Of a stretch of DNA of 64,000 bases, positions 57,482-64,000 are shown piece after piece. The notes under the pieces were generated by a model, which was not told the origin of the DNA, made no database searches, and saw only the letters and a list, made by a program, of their open reading frames with translations. The stretch lies in contig NZ_JBAJNO010000009.1 in the NCBI RefSeq assembly GCF_036880985.1, positions 1,240,001 through 1,304,000 of the forward strand, given 5' to 3'. Source of the stretch: Limibacter armeniacum (GTDB taxonomy: Bacteria; Bacteroidota; Bacteroidia; Cytophagales; Flammeovirgaceae). Position numbers and translations under genes: made by a program. The stretch's first letter is position 1. Each line of letters begins with the position of its first letter.

Positions 57482-57673
57482 CTACTGCTCAATAGACCTT
57501 GCATCAAAAAGCATTATACTACCATTTTCTGTTTCATAGCTAACCTCAATCGGGTTACAGCAAACTTCACAATCTTCGATATAAGTCTGTTTTGATACCG
57601 TCAAATCTATAATCATAGATATCTCCTCACCGCAGTAAGGACATTGAAAAAAATACTCTTCTTCAAAATCCAT
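57482..57673 (-). CDS. CPxCG-motif zinc-ribbon protein
   Basis: 63 residues. QCPYCGEE near the start and DCEVCCNPIEV later give two CxxC pairs, typical of the small CPXCG-motif cysteine-rich family. A zinc-ribbon is likely. Function unknown. Confidence 0.87.
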   Translation of the reverse strand: MDFEEEYFFQCPYCGEEISMIIDLTVSKQTYIEDCEVCCNPIEVSYETENGSIMLFDARSIEQ

Positions 57674-57874
57674 AAGTCATCTTACATACTCCTCACTCAA
57701 TATTTTTGATAGCAAATATTTTCATCTGATAGTTCCATCAGGTTTGGATAAAAAAGAAGAAGATCACAATTGACAAACATTAACAAGGTGAGTGATTTGG
57801 ACTAATCCATGTATTATTTAGATTTATAAAGACTATAAATTCTGAAAAATAATTCTTTCCCCACAAATCATCTC

Positions 57875-58345
57875 ATGACTACAATTATCAGGACAAACTC
57901 CGATAACGAGGACTTTATATCATTGGTTAAGCTCCTTGACGAAGACCTCCGTATCAGAGACGGTGAAGAGCATTCATTCTTTGCCCAGTACAATACTATA
58001 GATACAATTCAACATGTAGTGGTAGTCTATCAGGACAATCTTGCCATTGGATGTGGAGCGCTCAAAGCATACGAAGATGATATAGTGGAAATCAAAAGAA
58101 TGTTTGTTCTTCCTAATCTCCGTGGCAATGGCATTGCCTCTCAGATTCTATCTGAATTGGAAAATTGGGCCAGCGAACTTTCATTCAGGCTATGTATACT
58201 TGAAACAGGAATCAAACAACCTGAAGCAATCAGGCTTTACCAAAAAAATGACTACCAGCTTATCCCGAATTACGGTCAATATAGAAATGTCAAAAGCAGT
58301 GTCTGCTTTGAGAAAAAAATAAAAGCTAATACCCGTATGAGCTAA
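57875..58345 (+). CDS. GNAT-family N-acetyltransferase
   Basis: 156 residues. Acetyl-CoA binding motif A: VEIKRMFVLPNLRGNGIASQIL, with RGNGIA at about residues 84-89; then ETGIKQPEAIRLYQKNDYQLI, the motif B region. The 'IKRMFV.P..RG.GIA' pattern is that of small cytosolic amino-group acetyltransferases. Substrate unknown. Confidence 0.9.
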   Translation: MTTIIRTNSDNEDFISLVKLLDEDLRIRDGEEHSFFAQYNTIDTIQHVVVVYQDNLAIGCGALKAYEDDIVEIKRMFVLPNLRGNGIASQILSELENWASELSFRLCILETGIKQPEAIRLYQKNDYQLIPNYGQYRNVKSSVCFEKKIKANTRMS

Positions 58346-58366
58346 ATCCATAAACTGGATGATATT

Positions 58367-58405
58367 AAAAAAAGCAGTCAAGGCTACACCCTGACTGCTT
58401 TCTAC
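58367..58405. terminator. Terminator between the GNAT gene and the photolyase-related gene
   Basis: AAAGCAGTCA and TGACTGCTTT around a loop of about 12 bases, with A and T runs at both sides. Confidence 0.85.
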
Positions 58406-58428
58406 TTTTATAAATTTAAGAGACTTAT

Positions 58429-59925
58429 TTAAATCAACTTTTCTCCTCTGTCAATATTTTTCAAATACTTTTCTGCGGTTGCCAAATGTGCATCCAGTTT
58501 AGCTTTTTCCATTTTATCCAATAATGAGACAATCATGGTCATTCTCGGATTCCTCTCAAAAGAACGCCTGTGCTTGTGGATATAACGCCAATACAAAGCA
58601 TCCCACACATCACACCATTCTCCTCTACTGTAATCACTCATTTTAAGCACATAATTGGAACCTGATACATAAGGCTTGGTTGTAATCAAACCGCCATCAG
58701 CATATTGACTCATACCATATACATTTGGTACCATTACCCAATCATAAGCATCTATAAAAAACACCATAAACCAACGGTATACCTCATCTGGCGCAAACTC
58801 ACAAAGGTGCATAAAGTTACCCAAAATCATCAGCCGCTCGATATGATGACAATATCCCCGTTCCTTTACTTTTTGTATGGTTTTGTCTATGGGTTCGATT
58901 CCTGTTTCACCTCGCCAAAAATGTTCCGGTATTTTCCTCTTGAAGCGGTAATGGTTGTGCTTTCTTTCAAAATTTCCTTCCAACTGGTAAATACCACGCA
59001 TAAATTCACGCCAACCTATAATTTGCCTGACAAATCCTTCCAAGGAATTGAGTGGAATGTCATATTTTTCATTCAGCTTAAACGTACGATCCAATACCTG
59101 ATCAGGCGTCAACAAACCTGTATTCAACATGGGAGTAAGTACAGAATGAAACAGAACAGATTCTTCCTTAGCAATGGCATCTTCATAATCCCCAAACTTT
59201 CCGATCCTGTTTTCTATAAAGTCATCCAAAGCCCTTTTTGCCTGATCAAAAGTTACCGGATAGCTGAACTTATCCATATCACCATAATGGCTATTAAAAT
59301 ACTTCTCAACATAAGCTTTGGCCTTCTTTACATACTTATTATCTCTTGGAGAATAAACATGTGGCAACGATATATCAGCAGGCAGTTTTTTCCGGTTTTC
59401 CTGATCAAAACTCCACTTACCTCCCTCAGGAGTCCCTTCATCTGTCAGTAAAATATCAAAACGCTTCCGTTGGTCCCTATAAAAATCAGCCATCAAGTAC
59501 CCCCTTTTCTTATCCTTTACCAGAAACGAAGTCACTTCTTCCCTACTCAGCAAAAAAGAGGGGGCATCAAAACGTTTCAGCTTAATACGGTTGTCTCCTG
59601 CATACCTTTCCAACCTCCTTTCCAATAAGTAATCAGTCGTATCAACATAATAAACCTCTTTACACCCTTCGCTTTTCCAATGCTCAAAAAGTGACTCCAA
59701 ACCTTCATGTGCATTGGCTTCAATATAAATTGACCGAATGTCACTGTCCTTTAAGAAGTCAGCATAAAATTTCATCGAAGTCCTGTGCAATACCAGTTTC
59801 TGCTTATGGAAAGGGTATTGGGAAAAGTACAGATGGTCTTCGAGCAGCACTACCTGCCTGCCCTTCACCACTGCTGGGTGTTCTTTGTAAAGCTGATGTG
59901 GGAATACCAAGGTTAGGGATTTCAT
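58429..59925 (-). CDS. Cryptochrome/photolyase-related protein (DPRP family), Fe-S loop reduced
   Basis: 498 residues. N-terminal Rossmann domain MKSLTLVFPHQLYKEHPAVV, then the C-terminal helical FAD domain with NSLEGFVRQIIGWREFMRGIYQ and CHHIERLMILGNFMHLC. This is the bacterial photolyase-related family that includes Fe-S (6-4) photolyases such as PhrB. PhrB holds its [4Fe-4S] cluster with four cysteines. Here only Cys359 and Cys438 occupy such positions: the usual MSDYC..C segment reads MSDYSRGEWCDVW (429-441), shortened and without two of the cysteines. FAD binding appears intact. Divergent from the Rieske-P450 gene. Confidence 0.88.
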   Translation of the reverse strand: MKSLTLVFPHQLYKEHPAVVKGRQVVLLEDHLYFSQYPFHKQKLVLHRTSMKFYADFLKDSDIRSIYIEANAHEGLESLFEHWKSEGCKEVYYVDTTDYLLERRLERYAGDNRIKLKRFDAPSFLLSREEVTSFLVKDKKRGYLMADFYRDQRKRFDILLTDEGTPEGGKWSFDQENRKKLPADISLPHVYSPRDNKYVKKAKAYVEKYFNSHYGDMDKFSYPVTFDQAKRALDDFIENRIGKFGDYEDAIAKEESVLFHSVLTPMLNTGLLTPDQVLDRTFKLNEKYDIPLNSLEGFVRQIIGWREFMRGIYQLEGNFERKHNHYRFKRKIPEHFWRGETGIEPIDKTIQKVKERGYCHHIERLMILGNFMHLCEFAPDEVYRWFMVFFIDAYDWVMVPNVYGMSQYADGGLITTKPYVSGSNYVLKMSDYSRGEWCDVWDALYWRYIHKHRRSFERNPRMTMIVSLLDKMEKAKLDAHLATAEKYLKNIDRGEKLI

Positions 59926-60163
59926 ATAGGGCTAGTTATCAATTTGTAGGGTTTAAAACAAAGAAGGTCAAATCCTTTCCATTTTCCTGATACATTTTTT
60001 TGTTATGATTAAAATTTAATTTAAATAACTGTTAACGAGCAATACTATTTATCGGGAGTCTCCAACTCTACTAAACTCACCAACCCTGTTCGTTTCAATA
60101 AACTTGAGCAGGTCAACTACTACACAGTAAGTTCATCAACCTTCATAACCCATTTTAATTAGA

Positions 60164-61951
60164 ATGAAAAAACTCATTGCTACGCTCAACGGCATTCAGG
60201 ACAACACACCTTTTGGGACAGAAGTAGAAGGAATTGATCTTGTGATTTTAAAGCAAAAGGAAAAGGTTAATGTTTTCTATGGAAAATGCCCTCACCAGCA
60301 GGCGCTACTCGCAGAAGGGCAAGTGGAAGGAGGAAGACTAATCTGCCATATGCATGGATGGCAATTTGATCATGAGACTGGAAAAAGAATTGCGGGCAAC
60401 GAATGTCTCCATAAATTCACTCCACTTATAGATGGGACTGAGGTTTATTTAGATCAGGACGAAATCAACCAATGGAAAGCTACGCACCTACCCAAAGAAT
60501 CTGCATCTAAGACTAAATCCATTAAAAGCCTTCCTCATCCAAAAGGGCTTCCATTTCTAGGTAATCTACACCAATTCAACTTTGCCCAAATGCATCAGGA
60601 CCTTGAACTGCTTTCTGATGAATTGGGACCATTATTCAGAATTGACTTAGCTGGAAAAGAAATCGTTGTATCCACCTCGATATCTTTTAATCAGCAGTTA
60701 CTCAAAAACCGTCCTAAACTGATCCGGAGATCCAAGAAGCTATCCGACATTATCAATGAATCAGGTGTAGAAGGGGTATTTACGGCTGAAGGAGATGATT
60801 GGCAAAAACAACGAAAAGTAACAGCCCGTGCCTTGAATATCCATCACCTGAAAACCTTCTTCCCCACACTTACCCTAGTGACTCAGAGGCTTAAAGGTCA
60901 AATGGATCTTATGATAAGTGAAAATCGACCAATAGATATACATGCATTATCTGTACGCTATACGGTAGATATTACTACCAACCTTGCTTTTGGTTACGAC
61001 ATGAATACCATAGAAGAGACCGGAGATGTCATTCAGGCTCATATGGAGGTTATTTTCCCAACCATTTTCCGTAGGCTTAATAGTCCATTTCCATACTGGA
61101 GGTATATGAAACTTCCTGCTGACCGGTCTTACGAAAAGTCAATACAAGAAGTAACCAAAACGATCAATCAGTTTATCAGTCAGGCAAAGCAAAAGCTGAA
61201 AGCAAATCCTGAGTTAAGAACAAGCCCCGGCAATTTTCTTGAAGCCATGCTGGTAGAGCAAGAAGCTGAGGACAAGTTCACTGACAAAGAAATTTTGGGA
61301 AATGTTTTTACAATGCTTTTAGCTGGCGAAGATACCACAGCCAACAGTATAGCTTGGGCCATGTATTTTTTGGGGATGCATCCTGAGGTTCAGGAAAAAC
61401 TGCACCTTGAGGCAAAACAGGTTCTAAAGGAGGATCACTTGCTTCAGAATTATGAGGATGCAGCCCTGCTAACTTACACGGAAGCTGTTGCACTAGAAAC
61501 ACTTCGCCTGAAGTCCGTTGCTCCTATGCTCTACCTTGATACGCTGGAAGAAATTGAGATTGAAGGACTCATCATTCCTAAAGGCACTACACTGATCACT
61601 CATAACCAACATTCAGCCTTACAATCTGAGAATTTCACACATCCAAAAGACTTTGTTCCTGAACGGTGGCTACCCAATGGTTGTCCTATGCACACACAAC
61701 ACAACCCTGAAGCATCTATCCCATTTGGTGCTGGTTCAAGATTTTGCCCCGGAAGGAGTCTTGCATTATTAGAGATCAAGGTCATTCTCTCCATGTTTTG
61801 CAAAAACTACCATATTGAATTAAAGTCCAATCCTAAAGAGGTAAAAGAGCAGCTAGAGTTTACCATGTTGCCTACCAACCTTGATGTTTCATTTACCTTA
61901 AGGAAGGATATACCTATTCCTGAAACGGATAAAGCTAAACGGGAGAAATGA
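60164..61951 (+). CDS. Rieske [2Fe-2S] ferredoxin-cytochrome P450 fusion
   Basis: 595 residues, no signal peptide. Residues 1-105 form a Rieske ferredoxin-type domain: Cys42-Pro-His44 (GKCPHQQ) and Cys61-x2-His64 (LICHMHGWQFD) are the [2Fe-2S] ligands. After a linker the P450 begins with LPHPKGLPFLGNL (about 123-135). It has the I-helix oxygen-activation motif AGEDTT (387-392), an ExxR motif in LETLRLK, and the heme loop FGAGSRFCPG with heme thiolate Cys528. P450s take two electrons through a ferredoxin or a reductase; here the ferredoxin is covalently attached at the N-terminus. No reductase domain follows. Substrate unknown; the P450 part resembles fatty-acid or carotenoid hydroxylases. Confidence 0.93.
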   Translation: MKKLIATLNGIQDNTPFGTEVEGIDLVILKQKEKVNVFYGKCPHQQALLAEGQVEGGRLICHMHGWQFDHETGKRIAGNECLHKFTPLIDGTEVYLDQDEINQWKATHLPKESASKTKSIKSLPHPKGLPFLGNLHQFNFAQMHQDLELLSDELGPLFRIDLAGKEIVVSTSISFNQQLLKNRPKLIRRSKKLSDIINESGVEGVFTAEGDDWQKQRKVTARALNIHHLKTFFPTLTLVTQRLKGQMDLMISENRPIDIHALSVRYTVDITTNLAFGYDMNTIEETGDVIQAHMEVIFPTIFRRLNSPFPYWRYMKLPADRSYEKSIQEVTKTINQFISQAKQKLKANPELRTSPGNFLEAMLVEQEAEDKFTDKEILGNVFTMLLAGEDTTANSIAWAMYFLGMHPEVQEKLHLEAKQVLKEDHLLQNYEDAALLTYTEAVALETLRLKSVAPMLYLDTLEEIEIEGLIIPKGTTLITHNQHSALQSENFTHPKDFVPERWLPNGCPMHTQHNPEASIPFGAGSRFCPGRSLALLEIKVILSMFCKNYHIELKSNPKEVKEQLEFTMLPTNLDVSFTLRKDIPIPETDKAKREK

Positions 61952-61965
61952 ATCTTCCAGTAAAA

Positions 61966-62002
61966 ACAAAAAGGCCACAAGTATCTCCTTGCGGCCTTAT
62001 AT
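61966..62002. terminator. Terminator between the P450 gene and the DHFR-fold gene
   Basis: AAGGCC-AC-AAG and CTT-GC-GGCCTT form an 11-bp stem with one wobble pair, with TTTTTG on the minus strand. Confidence 0.85.
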
Positions 62003-62017
62003 TGTTGTAAGTTGTCT

Positions 62018-62554
62018 TTATTTAGCATAATGCAATGCTACGACTCCTGTTGTGTATACTTCTGTTTCCTTTAGCGCAAACTTTTTACTGAAGTCATCTA
62101 CTTCTCCGAACATCTTGATACCTTTCCCCAATACAATTGGCATAATGAAAAGGCGTATTTCATCAATCCATCCATGCTCAAGGAAAAATGCATTGAGCTT
62201 TCCACCTCCAATCAGCCAAATATCCTTTCCTTCTTGTTGTTTTATCTGGGATAATAAATCCTTTACCTCTTCACTACCTATAAACTTCACATCATTGGTA
62301 TCTGGCTGTGATGGATCAGATGTTACGACATAATTAGTAGAATCTGGATAAGGAAATGGTATATCAAATCCCATTACAACTTTGTAGGTACTATTGCCCA
62401 TAAAGGTTGTGTCAATACTGCTCAAGAAGTCTGCATAGCCGAAGTCATTTTCTTTCTCAGCAAATGCCTCATCATGCAACCAGTTGACATCTCCATCTTC
62501 TTTAGCGATAAAACCATCCATACTTGTGGCAATGTAAAGTACGACCTTTCTCAT
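62018..62554 (-). CDS. Dihydrofolate reductase-fold protein (RibD C-terminal type)
   Basis: 178 residues. KVVLYIATSMDGFIAKEDGDVNWL and the late IWLIGGGKLNAFFLEHGWIDEIRLFIMPIVLGKG match the DHFR/RibD-C superfamily that binds NADPH. Bacterial singletons of this type usually lack known function and are probably not the essential DHFR. The ATG overlaps the stop of the vanZ-like gene (ATGA), so the two are translated together. Confidence 0.9.
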   Translation of the reverse strand: MRKVVLYIATSMDGFIAKEDGDVNWLHDEAFAEKENDFGYADFLSSIDTTFMGNSTYKVVMGFDIPFPYPDSTNYVVTSDPSQPDTNDVKFIGSEEVKDLLSQIKQQEGKDIWLIGGGKLNAFFLEHGWIDEIRLFIMPIVLGKGIKMFGEVDDFSKKFALKETEVYTTGVVALHYAK

Positions 62555-62961
62555 AAAGCAAAGTATTTGGAAGTTAATGGCTCAAACCATTTCATCAACG
62601 GTTTGTAACAGGTCCACCCTAGCAATACTCCTGCAATATCTGCCATAAAATCAACGAAATCACCTGAACGGTGAGGAATAAAGTATAGTTGAATTAACTC
62701 TACAATCCCGCCGTAGGCAATACTGAATCCAATAGCCAGCAATACAGCCTTTGGGAAGGACAACTTGAAAAATGCTTGATGATCCAAGCCAAATATGTAT
62801 AGAAAACTAAATCCTGCAAAGATTCCCAAGTGTACCACCTTATCAAAATAAGGTATGGATATTGCCTCAGGTGGATCTGGAACCTTAAAGAAAAATGCAT
62901 AAAGTGTAAGGGCTGTCCAGATCAGGGCAGGTCCCAACGATTTCCAGTTTTGTTTTGACAT
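62551..62961 (-). CDS. VanZ-family membrane protein
   Basis: 136 residues from the ATG at 62959-62961 (MSKQNWKSLGPALIWTAL). Four hydrophobic segments; the VanZ signature is FDKVVHLGIFAGFSFLY and GGIVELIQLYFIPHRSGDFVDFMADIAG. VanZ of enterococci gives low-level teicoplanin resistance; most relatives have no known role. The 4-base overlap with the DHFR-fold gene indicates a two-gene operon. Confidence 0.88.
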   Translation of the reverse strand: MSKQNWKSLGPALIWTALTLYAFFFKVPDPPEAISIPYFDKVVHLGIFAGFSFLYIFGLDHQAFFKLSFPKAVLLAIGFSIAYGGIVELIQLYFIPHRSGDFVDFMADIAGVLLGWTCYKPLMKWFEPLTSKYFAL

Positions 62962-63136
62962 TTGAATAGAAAAATAATCCCTGTAAATTCGGCGCTGCCT
63001 CACAATAATACGAAAAAACCGCTCGATGAACGAGGTGAGGGTGTAACCTTTGGTAATATTTGAATTATATAAATGGTGTATGAATATACTGATAGAATCT
63101 ATAATTCACGCACTTCCCTGATAAACAAACTAATAA

Positions 63137-63778
63137 ATGAAAAAGACACTAATTTCCCTATTACTCTTACTCTCTGTTGGACTCCATGCTCAAGCCCAAC
63201 TGAAGTACAAACCGCATAAGAAAAAAGACTATGTTGTGACAATCTCTACAAGGTTGGGAGATATAAAAATGATTCTTTTTGATGATGCTCTCCAGCACAA
63301 AAAGAATTTTTTGAAGTTAGCTAGTCAGCATTTTTATGACAGCACATCATTCCATCGGGTATTGGATGGTTTTATGATTCAGGGAGGTGACCCCAATACA
63401 AAGCCGTCAAACGATTCTACCAGAATAGGGATGGGAGGACCTGGTTACGAACTAAACGCAGAGCTGAATACTCCATACAAACATGAGAGAGGTATGGTGG
63501 CTGCGGCCCGTCAAAACGATAGTGTTAACCCTAACAAAAAATCCAGTGGCAGCCAGTTTTACATTGTACAGGCCAATGAAGGCGCACACCATTTGGATGG
63601 CGCATATACCATTTTTGGGCAAGTGATCAGTGGAATGGAGGTTGTTGATGTGATTGCAGCAGAAGATGTTGACAGAAGTGCTCGTCCACTTGAGCCTATC
63701 AGAATGAGCGTTTCCTTGGAAAGAATGAAGAAAAAAGACATCACCAAGGAATTCGGTTACGAGTATAAAGGGAAGTAG
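63137..63778 (+). CDS. Exported peptidyl-prolyl cis-trans isomerase, cyclophilin type
   Basis: 213 residues with a signal peptide ending LHAQAQ (about 16-21). Cyclophilin motifs: FYDSTSFHRVLDGFMIQGGDP (catalytic Arg in FHRV), ERGMVAAARQN, SGSQFYIVQA and YTIFGQVISGMEVVD. The active-site tryptophan of human CypA corresponds to the loop NEGAHHLDG, where Leu replaces it. It should help fold periplasmic or outer-membrane proteins. From 63779 to the end no further gene is seen. Confidence 0.92.
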   Translation: MKKTLISLLLLLSVGLHAQAQLKYKPHKKKDYVVTISTRLGDIKMILFDDALQHKKNFLKLASQHFYDSTSFHRVLDGFMIQGGDPNTKPSNDSTRIGMGGPGYELNAELNTPYKHERGMVAAARQNDSVNPNKKSSGSQFYIVQANEGAHHLDGAYTIFGQVISGMEVVDVIAAEDVDRSARPLEPIRMSVSLERMKKKDITKEFGYEYKGK

Positions 63779-64000
63779 GAATTCAGTCTGCCTATTGCTA
63801 ACTGAAAACCTTAAATGTTTGTTATAACGCTAAAAGGCACGGTAACAAAATAATACAAAAACAGAAAAAGAGGGAAATAAACAGGATCACAAATGGATGA
63901 TTCAGCACTTTTAAGCTGTACCTATCATAAAATTATGAGGTTTTTTCCTCCGATTATGAAAGATTTCCATCCAATCCTATTACCATTTCAAAGAAATGTT

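Overview
The window reads as a chromosomal segment of a Bacteroidota bacterium, most likely a marine, gliding Cytophagales (Cytophagia) member. The evidence is two giant secreted proteins with the 'gliding motility-associated' C-terminal (type IX secretion type B) sorting domain, Bacteroidota-specific families, promoters of the TTTG-N19-TAnnTTTG type, and a near-absence of Shine-Dalgarno sequences except in front of rpsU. I cannot fix the genus. No phage, insertion sequence, CRISPR array or secretion island is seen; most of the window is ordinary housekeeping and cell-envelope DNA.

Layout. 0.4-8.2 kb: ABC-F ATPase, HAD phosphatase, a leucine-rich-repeat protein, a MATE exporter flanked by two copies of an interspersed repeat, a secreted retropepsin-like/PDZ protease, trmD. 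8.5-14.4 kb: an SNF-type Na+ symporter, a coupled pair of envelope genes (PAP2 phosphatase with a barrel tail plus an Omp85-type barrel), guaB. 14.5-24.1 kb, all on the minus strand: a cysteine-free ArsC-like protein, lhgO, thrS with a structured leader, a methyltransferase, icd, two exported proteins, then hpf-xerC-rpsU. 24.6-28.9 kb: an L,D-transpeptidase, eight tandem identical tRNA-Val(UAC) genes, and a Nudix-fold regulator. 29.2-33.3 kb: an isolated piece of the S10 operon (rplC-rplD-rplW-rplB-rpsS-rplV-rpsC) with its own promoter, an attenuator-like leader and a terminator after rpsC. 33.6-40.4 kb: a small exported protein and two tandem giant T9SS cargo paralogues. 40.4-47.0 kb: nhaC-type antiporter, asd, a PagL-like lipid A deacylase with an adhesin-like lipoprotein, and the pyruvate dehydrogenase E2 gene. 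47.7-54.4 kb: class II (B12-dependent) ribonucleotide reductase, an unknown protein, a TonB-dependent receptor and a NadR-like bifunctional enzyme. 54.4-64 kb: DUF4291, OmpA-type protein, a GNAT enzyme, a photolyase-related protein divergent from a Rieske-cytochrome P450 fusion, a DHFR-fold protein/VanZ pair, and a periplasmic cyclophilin.

The most unusual items are: (1) the single-chain Rieske ferredoxin-cytochrome P450 at 60164-61951, divergent from a photolyase-like gene that has lost Fe-S ligands; (2) a thrS leader with two stem-loops, one of which carries a loop that copies a tRNA-Thr anticodon loop; (3) an eight-copy tRNA-Val array; (4) the S10 operon broken at both ends; and (5) a full Shine-Dalgarno in front of rpsU in a genome that otherwise does without one. 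Almost every gene is closed by a strong hairpin terminator, so transcription units are short and well delimited.
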